Shown: positions 45,736 through 54,431, numbered from the stretch's first letter. The stretch: DNA of 64,000 nucleotides from JAOUJD01 sp963841815 (GCA_963841815.1 CAWJEE010000027.1:310001-374000), one strand, 5' to 3'. Notes: a model not told the origin generated them from the sequence alone. Numbers and translations are program-made.

Positions 45736-47374
45736 ATGCCCACGATCCACCCGACCGGCTGGCGCGAACTCGAAGTCACCGGCCAGGCGGTGCGCGAGAT
45801 CGAGACGCTGCGCCTGCTCGCCGACCAGCTTCCGGACGCGCTCGCCGTCTTCCACGGCGTGCACTGGACGCGCATCGAGCACGGGTTCAGCGTCATCGGC
45901 GAGATCGACTTCGTCATCGTCGGGCCGAGCGGCCGCCTGCTGCTGATCGAGCAGAAGTCGGGCTTCCTGAAGGAAAGCCCCGAGGGGCTCCTGAAGACGT
46001 ACCAGGGCAAGGACAAGAGCGTGTCCGCACAGCTGAAGCGCACGCTCGAGACGCTGTCCACGCGGCTGGCCGGCGTGCTGCAGGGCCAGCCGCTGCGGAT
46101 GGACTACCTGCTCTTCTGCCCCGACTACGTCGTGCGCAGCCCGGCGACCGCGGGGTTGCCGCCCGAGCGCATCATCGACGCCAACCGACGCAGCGAGCTC
46201 GGCCGGCGCATCACGGCGGCCTTTCCCGATGAACCCGGGAACGACGCGCTGGCGCAGCGCCTGCGGCGCTTCTTCGGCGACGAGCTGAAGCTCGAGCCCG
46301 ACGTCTCGGCGCTCGTCGGCCGCGCCGAACAACTGGTCACGCGCATCAGCGGCGGCCTCGCGACGTGGGCGCGCCGGCTGGAGCTCGAGCCCTTCCGCCT
46401 GCGCGTCGTCGGCACCGCGGGGTCGGGCAAGACGCAACTCGCGCTCAAGGTGCTCGACGATGCTGCCGCGCAGGGACGGCGCGCGCTGTACGTCTGCTAC
46501 AACCGGCCGCTCGCCGACCGCATCGCGCAGCTCGCGCCGAACACCGCGGAGGTCGCGACCTTCCACCAGCTGTGCGAGCGGCGCGTGCGCGCCGAAGGCG
46601 AGCCGGTCGACTTCCGGCAGCCCGGGGTGTTCGAGCGCCTCGCCGAGCGCATGGCCGCGCTGCCGGTGCGGCCCGGCGACCAGGTCGATGAACTGGTCGT
46701 CGACGAAGGCCAGGACTTCGACCAGGCGTGGGTCGCTCCGTTGCTGGCCCGCCTGCGCGACCACGGGCGCGCCTGGTGGCTCGAGGATCCGATGCAGAAC
46801 CTCTACGCGCGGCCGCCGGTGACGTTGCCCGGCTGGGCCGTGCTGCACGCGAACACCAACTACCGGAACCCGCGCGGGATCGTCGATGCGGTCCAGAAGC
46901 TCGTGCAGCCCGCCGAGCGTCCCGAGGCGGCCAGCCCCTTCGCGGAAGGCGTCGAGGACTTTCTCGTCTACACGGACACCAAGTCGCTGCTCGACGCGAC
47001 CACCCGCGCGATCACGCTGGCATTGAAGGCCGGCTTCCGGCGCGAGGAGATCGCGATCGTCACGTTCACCGGGCGCGAGCGCTCGGCCCTGCGCGCATTC
47101 GACCGGATCGGCCCGCACACGCTGCGCAGGGCGACGGGCCGTTACGACCTGACCGGGAGGGCCGGAGTATTCCGAAGGCGACTTCCTGCTCGAGACCGTC
47201 TACCGCTTCAAGGGCCAGTCGGCGCCCTGCGTGATCTTCACCGAGATCGACTTCGAGCACTGGGACGAGCTGGTCGGCCGCAAGCTCTTCGTCGGCATGA
47301 CGCGCGCGTCGATGTGCCTGTTTCCCGTCTTGTCGGAGCGATCGGCTGCGTTGTTGATGCAGAGGCTGAAGTAG
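45736..47374 (+). CDS. NERD-like nuclease / superfamily I helicase (frame disruption)
   Basis: About 545 residues after repair near 47160. The N-terminus resembles a NERD/PD-(D/E)xK nuclease domain: GEIDFVIVGPSGRLLLIEQK shows the E...D and ExK arrangement. The helicase part has Walker A GTAGSGKTQLAL, a motif II VDEGQDFDQ, motif III-type WLEDPMQNLY, NTNYRNPRGIVDAVQ, and the C-terminal YRFKGQSAPCVIFTEIDFE and KLFVGMTRA motifs. The combination suggests DNA repair or processing of foreign DNA. No defence or repair partner is adjacent. It is divergent from the preceding hypothetical gene. Confidence 0.82.
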
Positions 47375-47528
47375 CCGCGGCGGCGGCCATCCCATCCTGA
47401 GTGCGGTTGAGCGCACGCAAATCGGCACCCGATCGCGTCGGCGAAGATCGCAAGCAAAGCGTTACATCGACCAAAGCGTGACGGCACCGACTCACCATGC
47501 GCGGATCCGCATCCGGCCGAAGCCCGAC

Positions 47529-48320
47529 ATGAAGCTGCCTTCGCTGTGCATGCCCGTGCTCCTGGGGCTGCTCGCCTGCGCCGCCGTGACGGCGGTGCCT
47601 TGCATCGCCTTGGGCGCAACCGAGGCCAAGGCCGAGGGGCGCGCGCCGCACGAACCCCACCACCGGCTCGACACGTCCAGCCCAGGGCACGCGCACGACG
47701 TGGCGCTGACGCTCGACGCGTGCGGCGGCGCCTACGACCGCGACCTGATCGCGACCCTCGTGCGCCTGCAGGTGCCGGCCACCATTTTCGTCACGCGGCG
47801 CTGGCTCGAAGCCAACCCCGCCGCGGTGCGCGAGTTGCTGGCGCACCCGGCGCTGTTCGAGATGGAGAACCACGGTAGCGCGCACGTGCCGGCAGTCGTG
47901 GGCGGCAGCGTGTACGGCATGCCTGGCGCCCGCGACGCCGCCGGTGTCGAAAGGGAGGTCGCCGAAGGCGCGCAGGCCATCGCCCGGGTCTCGGGCCGCG
48001 CGCCGGCGTGGTACCGCGGCGCGGGCGCGGTCTACGGTGAGCAAGGCGAGCAGACCATCGTGCGGCTCGGCTACCGCATCGCCGGCTTCAGCCTGAACGC
48101 CGACGACGGCGGCACGCTCGGCGCGGCGCCGGTGGCACGGCGCCTGCGCGAGGCGCGGCCCGGCGACATCGTCATCGCGCACCTGAACCGGCCGGCGTCG
48201 GGCACGGCCGAGGGCCTTGCCGCCGCGCTGCCGGAACTGCTGGCGCGCGACCTGAAATTCGTCACGCTGTCGCAGTCGGCAGGCGTGCAGCCGGCGACGA
48301 CCCGCGGCCCTTCCCGATGA
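47529..48320 (+). CDS. Exported polysaccharide-deacetylase-family protein
   Basis: A 263-residue protein. MKLPSLCMPVLLGLLACAAV is a signal peptide. The NodB-type catalytic region reads VALTLDACGGAYDRDLIATL (first Asp motif), with HGSAH as part of the HxxxH-like zinc site and PAWYRGAGAVYGEQGEQTIV. The usual second histidine spacing looks modified. It should act on an acetylated sugar polymer in the periplasm or cell wall. An in-frame GTG at 47478 would add 17 residues before the signal peptide. It overlaps the acetyltransferase by four bases. Confidence 0.8.
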   Translation: MKLPSLCMPVLLGLLACAAVTAVPCIALGATEAKAEGRAPHEPHHRLDTSSPGHAHDVALTLDACGGAYDRDLIATLVRLQVPATIFVTRRWLEANPAAVRELLAHPALFEMENHGSAHVPAVVGGSVYGMPGARDAAGVEREVAEGAQAIARVSGRAPAWYRGAGAVYGEQGEQTIVRLGYRIAGFSLNADDGGTLGAAPVARRLREARPGDIVIAHLNRPASGTAEGLAAALPELLARDLKFVTLSQSAGVQPATTRGPSR

Positions 48321-48730
48321 AGATCGAGCTTGCCGCCGAGCCCGACGAGGCACTGCGCCGCTCGATCCTGGCGCCCCTCGTGGCGTTCAACGAGGCGCTC
48401 GCCGGCCCGAGCGGGCACCGCACGCTCGCGCTCGTGCTGCGCGATGCCGACGGCACCGCGCGCGGCGGGCTGTGGGGGAACACCGCCTACGGCTGGCTGT
48501 ACACGCAGATGCTCGTGGTGCCCGAAGCGGCGCGCGGCCAGGGCCTGGGGCGCGAACTGATGCGCGCGGCCGAAGCCGAGGCGCTGCGGCGCGGCTGCAC
48601 GCACGCGTGGGTGGACACGCAGTTCGGCGGCCGCGGCTTCTACGAGGGCCTGGACTACACGGTGTTCGGCGAACTCGCCGACTACCCGCCTGGCTTCACG
48701 CGTGCTTTCCTGAAGAAGTCGCTGCGCTGA
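48317..48730 (+). CDS. GNAT-family N-acetyltransferase
   Basis: A 137-residue protein. The central MLVVPEAARGQGLGRELMRA is the acetyl-CoA binding motif A (R/QxxGxG) and is followed by AEAEALRRGCTHAWVDTQ and GFYEGLDYTVFGELADYPPG. It belongs to the GNAT superfamily; the acceptor is unknown. The ATGA overlap with the deacetylase gene shows translational coupling. Confidence 0.88.
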   Translation: MKIELAAEPDEALRRSILAPLVAFNEALAGPSGHRTLALVLRDADGTARGGLWGNTAYGWLYTQMLVVPEAARGQGLGRELMRAAEAEALRRGCTHAWVDTQFGGRGFYEGLDYTVFGELADYPPGFTRAFLKKSLR

Positions 48731-48967
48731 AAGCCGTTCGGCCGTGCGGAAGATCGGGCCCGTGGCCGCCGCCCGAAGCTGCGCGATGTCCCGCGGCACC
48801 GGTGTCCAGCCCGAGTTGTCTGGCTTTCCCCACGCCAGCCTGACGCGATTCCAACCGGGGGATGGGCGCTTTCCACCTTCCGTCGAAGTTCGCTCTCGGC
48901 CCACTACGGATCTTTCGAGCTGCAGTTCCGGCACAATCGACCCGCGCGCTGTGCGCAGGAGGCCACC

Positions 48968-50191
48968 ATGCCCATGGAGTCCGCCCACAGGCCGCTGCCC
49001 GGACTGCGCCAGATGGTCGCCGATTCCGGCGGGCTCTACCTCGCGAACGCGGTGATCGCCTTCGTCTTCGCCGCCTCGGGGCCGGTCGCGATCATCCTTG
49101 CCGTCGGCGCTCGCGGCGGGCTGAGCGAGTCCGATCTGTCGTCGTGGATCTTCGGCTCGTTCTTCCTCAACGGGTTGATCACCCTGCTTTTTTGCACGCT
49201 GTACCGGCAGCCGCTCGTCTTCTTCTGGACGATCCCGGGGACGGTGCTGGTCGGCCCGGCCCTCGGCCATCTCAGCTGGGCCGAGGTCATCGGCGCCTTC
49301 CACGCCACCGGACTGCTCATGCTGGTGCTGGGCCTGTCGGGCTGGGTACGGCGCGCGATGCAGGCCGTGCCGATGCCGATCGTGATGGGAATGGTGGCGG
49401 GCGTGTTCCTGCGCTTCGGCCTGGGCCTGGTGTACGCGGTGCGCGACGACCTCTGGATCGCCGCGCCGATGATCGTCACCTTCCTCGCGCTCGGCAGCTC
49501 GGCCGGATGGTCGCGCCGGCTGCCGCCGCTGATCGGCGCGCTCTTCGTCGGCGCGGCGGCGATCGCCCTCCTCGGCAAGTTCCATCCGCACGGCTGGGCG
49601 CTGCACGCGCTCGCCCATCCCAACCTGTACGCGCCCGTGTTCTCGTGGCGCGCGATGGTGGAACTCGTCATCCCGCTCGCGATCACCGTGCTCGTGGTGC
49701 AGAACGGCCAAGGGATCGCGGTGCTCAACGCCGCCGAGCACAAGCCGCCGATCAACGCGATCACGGTGGCCTGCGGCGCGGGCTCGATGCTTGCCGCGCT
49801 GGTCGGCACGGTCTCGACCTGCCTCACCGGCCCCGTCAACGCGATCATCTCGGGTTCGGGCGAGCGGCACCGGCACTACACCGCGGGCCTCGCCGTCGGC
49901 GTGTTCGCGCTGGCGTTCGGGCTGTTCGCGCCGGTGTTCACCCGGCTGATGCTCGCCACGCCGCCCGCGTTCATCGGCGCGCTCGCCGGCCTCGCCATGC
50001 TGCGCGTGCTCCAGACGGCGTTCAATGTGTCTTTCCGCGAGCGCTTCACGCTCGGCGCGCTCGTCACCTTCCTCGTCACGGTGGCCGACGTGCCGATCTT
50101 CAACGTCGGGGCGCCGTTCTGGGGATTGGTCATCGGCTACGCCGTGTCGCGCCTGCTCGAGCGCAAGGACTTCGGCGCTGCCGGCGCCTGA
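48968..50191 (+). CDS. benE: Benzoate/H+ symporter family transporter
   Basis: A 407-residue membrane protein with about 12 hydrophobic segments. ALGSSAGWSRRLPPLIGALF, LVVQNGQGIAVLNAAEH and GTVSTCLTGPVNAIISGSGE are typical of the BenE family, which imports benzoate with protons in known cases. No ben or cat genes are present, so the substrate may differ. AGGAGG precedes the ATG. A strong hairpin follows the stop. The 237 bases before the gene hold nothing recognised apart from its ribosome site. Confidence 0.9.
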   Translation: MPMESAHRPLPGLRQMVADSGGLYLANAVIAFVFAASGPVAIILAVGARGGLSESDLSSWIFGSFFLNGLITLLFCTLYRQPLVFFWTIPGTVLVGPALGHLSWAEVIGAFHATGLLMLVLGLSGWVRRAMQAVPMPIVMGMVAGVFLRFGLGLVYAVRDDLWIAAPMIVTFLALGSSAGWSRRLPPLIGALFVGAAAIALLGKFHPHGWALHALAHPNLYAPVFSWRAMVELVIPLAITVLVVQNGQGIAVLNAAEHKPPINAITVACGAGSMLAALVGTVSTCLTGPVNAIISGSGERHRHYTAGLAVGVFALAFGLFAPVFTRLMLATPPAFIGALAGLAMLRVLQTAFNVSFRERFTLGALVTFLVTVADVPIFNVGAPFWGLVIGYAVSRLLERKDFGAAGA

Positions 50192-50199
50192 GGCGAGAC

Positions 50200-50223
50200 C
50201 CGTCCGGCGCCCGCGCCGGACGG
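50200..50223 (+). terminator. Hairpin after benE
   Basis: CCGTCCGGCG pairs perfectly with CGCCGGACGG across a CCCG loop, nine bases after the benE stop. There is no U-tract, so it may work as a weak intrinsic terminator or 3' stabiliser. Confidence 0.55.
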
Positions 50224-50468
50224 TCAGTCATGGCTACGGCGCGGCACCACGCAATGACTGGCCAGCGGCACGGTCGACGGTGCGACGGCGAACGCGCGTC
50301 TGGAAAGCAGCGCGGCTCCCGTGGCAAGGATCACGCTGCGTCGAGTCCGGTGTGGCAAGTGTGGGGTCCGCGAGGAGAGCTGCATCGGGGACCGGGCTTC
50401 GATCGCGTGTTAAGCCCGAATGCGGATCAGCGTGTGGATCACTTCGGCTTCGTCGGCCGCGGAAGAAA

Positions 50469-50498
50469 CGCAAGGCCTTGAGAGATCAAGGCCTTGCG
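50469..50498. repeat. Perfect 13-bp hairpin
   Basis: CGCAAGGCCTTGA and TCAAGGCCTTGCG face each other across GAGA. It has the geometry of a bidirectional terminator but no U-tract on either side. Confidence 0.6.
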
Positions 50499-50506
50499 TG
50501 AAATCT

Positions 50507-50538
50507 GGTGGAGAAGAGGAGGATCGAACTTCTCCACC
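50507..50538 (-). other. Hairpin with tRNA 3'-end-like sequence
   Basis: GGTGGAGAAG and CTTCTCCACC pair perfectly around a 12-base loop. Read on the minus strand, TTCGATCCTCCT followed by CTTCTCCACCA resembles a tRNA T-loop, acceptor 3' strand and CCA. No 5' half, D-arm or anticodon arm exists, and the T-stem does not pair, so it is at most a tRNA remnant or attachment-site copy. Confidence 0.3.
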
Positions 50539-50732
50539 AAAACGACACGCAAGTCCTTCCATTTCAATAACCTGCAAAGCCCCATCTTGGTGCGTGTGAC
50601 TCACCGCGAACACAAGTGCGGAAACGTTGTGGATCGATTGTGTTGCGGTTTGTGTAACGCCACGCAAGCCCGAGACTACGACCGGATCGGCCGCTTCGCA
50701 AATCGCTCGGGAGGAATGTCGCGCGGCGGCTC

Positions 50733-50754
50733 CAACAGCTGTTAACAGCTGTTG
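50733..50754. repeat. Perfect 22-bp palindrome
   Basis: CAACAGCTGTT is followed directly by AACAGCTGTTG, a perfect palindrome with no spacer. A further CAACAGCTG copy lies at about 50790. It sits just past the last gene of the right-hand cluster and could be a regulator site or a mobile-element end. Confidence 0.55.
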
Positions 50755-50835
50755 AAATCTGACGCTTGACGCGAGTTCGAGCGCCAATCAACAGCTGGAA
50801 ACAGTCATTCAGCCGTTATGGAACCAGGGGGTCGG

Positions 50836-51135
50836 TCAGAACGGGGCAAGAACTGTCGAGACGTGTTCGACCCGTGGCGCCCCATCGAAGCAGTGCCCGA
50901 CCAGGCCCCGCCACAGCTGGAAGTCGTCCGAAGCCCGGAAGAGAACAGTGTGGTCCTCGACGGTGTCCCAGCCGACGACCAAGCGGTACTGCAGCGGTTG
51001 CTCGACGCCACGCTGCAGGGAAAGACCACGGCAACCCTTGGCCCGGCGGAATAGTTCGACGGCCTTGGCAACGCCCTGCTCGAATTCGTCGTTCATGCCC
51101 GGTTTCACCGTGATGTGCGCGATTTCGTGTATCAC
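50836..51135 (-). CDS. Small dimeric alpha/beta-barrel (Dabb/ABM-like) protein
   Basis: A 99-residue protein from a GTG preceded by AAAGGA. IHEIAHITVKPGMNDEFEQG, then LLFRRAKG-like LFRRAKGCRGLSLQRGVEQP and VVGWDTVEDHTVLFRASDDF show the ferredoxin-like fold of stress-responsive Dabb or antibiotic-biosynthesis-monooxygenase proteins. Members are cofactor-free oxygenases, dimerising chaperone-like proteins or of unknown role. It is the last gene of the leftward right-hand cluster, 210 bases after the DUF4387 gene. Confidence 0.78.
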   Translation of the reverse strand: MIHEIAHITVKPGMNDEFEQGVAKAVELFRRAKGCRGLSLQRGVEQPLQYRLVVGWDTVEDHTVLFRASDDFQLWRGLVGHCFDGAPRVEHVSTVLAPF

Positions 51136-51299
51136 TTTCTATCCTTTGTGAAGATGAAGAGGTCGGCCATCGTCTCGGTGACCGCGGCGGGCGAGCTGCC
51201 ACCGATACCTCGGCATTGCCGCTTTCGATCACGAGCGTTCATCACGTTAGCTGGATTCCGCGAATTCCTGGTCGACAACTCGTTCGGTCCCGCACGCAT
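51132..51299 (-). CDS. Possible 55-residue protein
   Basis: An open frame with an ATG at 51299 ends MADLFIFTKDRK and its TGA overlaps the GTG of the ABM-like gene. The C-terminal part GGSSPAAVTETMADLFIF looks protein-like rather than random, but the N-terminal part does not, so this may be a real short coupled gene or the stump of a truncated one. No homologue was recognised. Confidence 0.25.
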   Translation of the reverse strand: MRAGPNELSTRNSRNPANVMNARDRKRQCRGIGGSSPAAVTETMADLFIFTKDRK

Positions 51300-51345
51300 G
51301 CCTTCTACGCTGCCGCACTAATCACGGATCAGCATGCCGTTCTGC

Positions 51346-51663
51346 TCACACATCCACGGCCACGCTCAGGAGGGGCGCCGCCTGCTGACCGCCGTATGTA
51401 TCGGTCTCGGCCGGGGACCCGGAGGACACCGTGCGCGCAATAGTGGCCTTGAAAGCGCACGCCGGGTCAAAGAACTCGCAATTGAGCACTTGAGCAGGCG
51501 TCAGTCGGTAAAGCGCGGCGATCCGGTCCGGGGTCAGCACACCGGACGCCTTGACGCGTCGATACGTCGCTTCGTCGTCGAACACGACGTCGAGTGTGAT
51601 CTCGAACGGACCGGAGTTCTTCGAGCGAACGATCTTGGCAAGCTCCCTCAGGGTCTTCTGCAC
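51346..51663 (-). CDS. DUF4387-domain protein, copy 1
   Basis: A 105-residue protein from a GTG with AGGAG six bases upstream. TLRELAKIVRSKNSGPFEIT, LDVVFDDEATYRRVKASGVL and FFDPACAFKATIARTVSSGS are the DUF4387 signature. In many organisms DUF4387 is found beside, or fused to the C-terminus of, AtuA-type proteins; here it follows the AtuA-like gene by 58 bases. The KNSGPFEITLDVVF block is shared with copy 2 at 62235. Biochemical function unknown. Confidence 0.85.
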   Translation of the reverse strand: MQKTLRELAKIVRSKNSGPFEITLDVVFDDEATYRRVKASGVLTPDRIAALYRLTPAQVLNCEFFDPACAFKATIARTVSSGSPAETDTYGGQQAAPLLSVAVDV

Positions 51664-51721
51664 GACACTCCTCTCACCTTTCTGCGGACTGCCAACAGCC
51701 TGTGGCGGGTGCGTCGCAAAT

Positions 51722-53071
51722 TCAAGCCCCGAGGCTGCGGTACTCGATCGGGAACAGTTCCAAGGGGTCGTCGGCATCCATCAAGTGGTAGACGGAGAAT
51801 TCGAAGATCTCGCCACAGCGGATGTCGGACGGGGCGGTCGGAAACGCGACGTTTGCAGCCGTCGCCTTGATGCCCTGGTAGTGATAGTGCTGCAGCTGCG
51901 AACGGGCAAACGCGCAAACGGTATCCGCCCGCTCCTGTGTCGGCGCGACCACGTCGAGTAATACGCCGACCTCGTGGCCAGGCACCGGGGTTGGCTCACG
52001 CTCCGCCATCACGCCGTCGCGTCCATAGATCACGAACCGGAGCAGGAAATCGCGGTCGCGAAACAGCGCCTCGGTCGCTATGCGCACGGCGGCGGTCATC
52101 TCGTCCAACCGGGAAATCGCGATCGGATCGCGGATGCCACCGATGACGATCGTGCGAAAACCGGCCGAACGCGCGCCCTCGAGCTTGAACGCGAGCGGCT
52201 GCGCGACGTAGCGCGATCCGCTCACCGCCACGCGCCGGTCATCGAGCGCCTCGAAGCGCGACTGCGACATGTCAAGGACATGCCCCGGCCCCTCGCTATG
52301 CGACGCACTGGAACGTTCGTACAGGGAATGCCCCGCGACGGACAGTGGTGTACATGCACGACCTGGATGGGTGGGTTCCAGTACGAATCGTCCATCCTCG
52401 ATGGACCCCAGCATGCAGTCGTTCGCGCTACCCGGCTCGGCACACATCGCGCCGCACTCGAGGATTTCTCCCATGTGCCAGGCGAGGCCTGGGTCAGCCC
52501 CTGCCCGGATAGCAGGCGCTGCAAAGATGGCTGCGTCACAACTTCGCCCAGCGAGAATGACGTCGACGCCCGCGTCAAGCGCCTCGATGTACGGCTGAGT
52601 GCCCATCTGCGCGACCACGTTCGTGGTCGCAGCGAGCGCTGCCTCGGTCAACTCAGGAACCGGTCCAAGGGGGCGAACGGCGCCTGCTCGTAACGCCTTC
52701 AGTACCGTTGGCTTCGGGACATCGGCGAGGATCACCGCCACCCGCAAGCGCAATTGGCGCGCTGCCGCGACCTCACGCACGATTTCCCACGTCCACTCCA
52801 CATGGGTGCGCGCGCCCGAACCACCGGCGGAGCCGACAATCACGGGCACGCCGAGTTCGCGACCTGCCAACAGCATCATCTCAAGGTCCCGTCGCGTGAT
52901 TTCCTGACTCACGTCGGGAACGCCCCGCCCGAGCTTGTGTGGTCCCGCATCCGTCGACCCCGCATCCGCACCGATCACATGTGGTCGTCGCGCGACTCCG
53001 TGCCGCAACGAATCCTCTGGGATGCCGTATCCCAGCATGCCCAACGTGCTCAAGACCCGAAATGGTTCCAT
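51722..53071 (-). CDS. AtuA-family (DUF1446) protein, copy 1
   Basis: A 449-residue cytoplasmic protein. VIGADAGSTDAGPHKLGRGV, VIVGSAGGSGARTHVEWTWE, DVILAGRSCDAAIFAAPAIR, GEILECGAMCAEPGSANDCM and a C-terminal IFEFSVYHLMDADDPLELFP match the AtuA/acyclic terpene utilisation family. AtuA is required for citronellol and geraniol degradation in Pseudomonas, but its reaction is not settled. The ATG at 53071 (MEPFRVLSTLGMLGYG) has GAAGAG before it and is preferred to an upstream in-frame start that overlaps the preceding gene. It pairs with DUF4387 copy 1 and is paralogous to the gene at 62587. Confidence 0.86.
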   Translation of the reverse strand: MEPFRVLSTLGMLGYGIPEDSLRHGVARRPHVIGADAGSTDAGPHKLGRGVPDVSQEITRRDLEMMLLAGRELGVPVIVGSAGGSGARTHVEWTWEIVREVAAARQLRLRVAVILADVPKPTVLKALRAGAVRPLGPVPELTEAALAATTNVVAQMGTQPYIEALDAGVDVILAGRSCDAAIFAAPAIRAGADPGLAWHMGEILECGAMCAEPGSANDCMLGSIEDGRFVLEPTHPGRACTPLSVAGHSLYERSSASHSEGPGHVLDMSQSRFEALDDRRVAVSGSRYVAQPLAFKLEGARSAGFRTIVIGGIRDPIAISRLDEMTAAVRIATEALFRDRDFLLRFVIYGRDGVMAEREPTPVPGHEVGVLLDVVAPTQERADTVCAFARSQLQHYHYQGIKATAANVAFPTAPSDIRCGEIFEFSVYHLMDADDPLELFPIEYRSLGA

Positions 53072-53103
53072 CGGCAGCTCTTCGGTGGTCGCAGTCTTCC
53101 TGC

Positions 53104-54405
53104 TCAGTGGTTCGCAGCCTGGGGTCGTCCGAACAAAGTCGCCTGAATCTGGTCCGGACGATCGAGCGCAGCAACAGCAGCGTCGACAGCGGTGTGCCAC
53201 GCCTCCACGAACCGGGATTGTCCGAACCGTTCGCCGTCCGGGTACATCATGAGTCGGAACGTGCATGCGGCACCCGGCATCCCGACCGCGGGAATCGTGA
53301 TCGCCCCGAGGCGTTCCAGGATGGTCATGGACGCAAACGCGACCACTTCGATCGGCGCGAGCGCGCAGCGATCTCGGCCTGCCTTCGCGAGGACAATGTC
53401 CAGAAAGTCCTCGCCACCGACTGCGAGCCCAGCGCCCGCAATGTAACCGCGTCCGCCCATCGCCCCCTGAAGGTGGTCGAAAACACCTTCGGCCAACCTG
53501 GCCGCCGCTTTTACGGGCGCAGGGTCGAAATGTTCAACCGCGTGCCACCCAGCGATGTACTGGCCCAACTGCGCCTCCACTCCCAGTGCAAGCGCGCGAG
53601 CCTTGATCTTGCGTACAAGCCCCGCCTCACCAGACACGAAGCCGGAGCGAGGCCCGCCCATGTGCTTGTCGAGCGACCAGACCGCCACATCCGGCTTCTC
53701 CGCCAAGGCGAGACTTGGCGGCTCGTCATAGATGGCAATGCGCGAGGCCATGTGGGCATCGTCGAGGACAACCCGTGCTCCGCAAGCGTGCGCCAGCGAA
53801 ATGGCCGTGACGACGTCGGCTGACGGCAAATGGTGCTTCGAGGGCGAGATCGCCGTAATCGCCACCACCTTCGGCGCGGGCCCCTTCGCCAAGACTTCGC
53901 TGAACGCCTCGATGCCGACAACCTCGTCGAACACTCCGCGCGCGAGATTGACAGCCTGCTTGATGGAAGGATGCGAACGGTCGGCCGGAACAATCGAAAG
54001 CACCCGATCGCCCGGCTCGAGGAGCACCAGCATGACGGCGATCATGGCCGCCGAGATACGCGTCGCGAGGAAACCGTCGTGCACCCCGTTCGCCGCGCCC
54101 AAGCGCCGCAGAGCCGCCGCCTCCAATTCCCCCTGGGAGCGCGCTATGAAGTGGATGTATGAGCGCATCGACTCATCGTCGCCTGGCTCGAAAGGAAAGG
54201 CGCGAATCAACCCGGTCAGGTTGAACAGGCCAGCGTCGCCAAGCTTTGCGTAGCGTTCACGAATGATCTCGTACGCGCGCTTCTGGCGCAGACTCTCGGC
54301 CACCTCGGTGTCGATGATCGAACCCCGCGCATAGCCGACCACCGGGTCCCGGCGATTTCCGAAACGGTCCAGACGCGCTGCCACTGGCATTGCCGCACTT
54401 GACAT
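53104..54405 (-). CDS. PLP-dependent fold-type I enzyme, SelA-like
   Basis: A 433-residue protein. The PLP lysine is in VAVWSLDKHMGGPRSGFVSG, and the pyridine-nitrogen Asp in GARVVLDDAHMASR. The DKxxGGPxxG arrangement resembles SelA-like and related beta-eliminating lyases, such as D-glucosaminate-6-phosphate ammonia lyase, more than ordinary aminotransferases. The N-terminus RFGNRRDPVVGYARGSIIDT is not a SelA RNA-binding domain, so it is not selenocysteine synthase. The reaction is unknown. It lies between the class III aminotransferase and AtuA copy 1 with short gaps. Confidence 0.78.
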   Translation of the reverse strand: MSSAAMPVAARLDRFGNRRDPVVGYARGSIIDTEVAESLRQKRAYEIIRERYAKLGDAGLFNLTGLIRAFPFEPGDDESMRSYIHFIARSQGELEAAALRRLGAANGVHDGFLATRISAAMIAVMLVLLEPGDRVLSIVPADRSHPSIKQAVNLARGVFDEVVGIEAFSEVLAKGPAPKVVAITAISPSKHHLPSADVVTAISLAHACGARVVLDDAHMASRIAIYDEPPSLALAEKPDVAVWSLDKHMGGPRSGFVSGEAGLVRKIKARALALGVEAQLGQYIAGWHAVEHFDPAPVKAAARLAEGVFDHLQGAMGGRGYIAGAGLAVGGEDFLDIVLAKAGRDRCALAPIEVVAFASMTILERLGAITIPAVGMPGAACTFRLMMYPDGERFGQSRFVEAWHTAVDAAVAALDRPDQIQATLFGRPQAANH

Positions 54406-54431
54406 GGCGATCCTCCTAAAGACGTCGCTAC

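Larger units (their letters stand above)
50224..50835. other. Non-coding boundary region rich in palindromes
   Basis: About 610 bases without a supported gene separate the GC-rich left part from the leftward right-hand cluster. It holds a 13-bp perfect hairpin (50469-50498), a 10-bp hairpin with tRNA-end-like sequence (50507-50538) and a perfect 22-bp palindrome (50733-50754). Base composition becomes visibly more AT-rich within it. Confidence 0.65.

Noticed and set aside
48968..50191. Proof of benzoate catabolism
   Set aside because: BenE family membership alone does not fix the substrate, and no benABCD or cat genes are present.
50507..50538. Intact tRNA gene on the minus strand
   Set aside because: Only a T-loop-like and CCA-like 3' end is present. 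The T-stem does not pair and there is no D-arm, anticodon arm or 5' acceptor strand.
53104..54405. Selenocysteine synthase (selA)
   Set aside because: The lysine context is SelA-like, but there is no SelA N-terminal RNA-binding region and no selB, selC or selD gene nearby.
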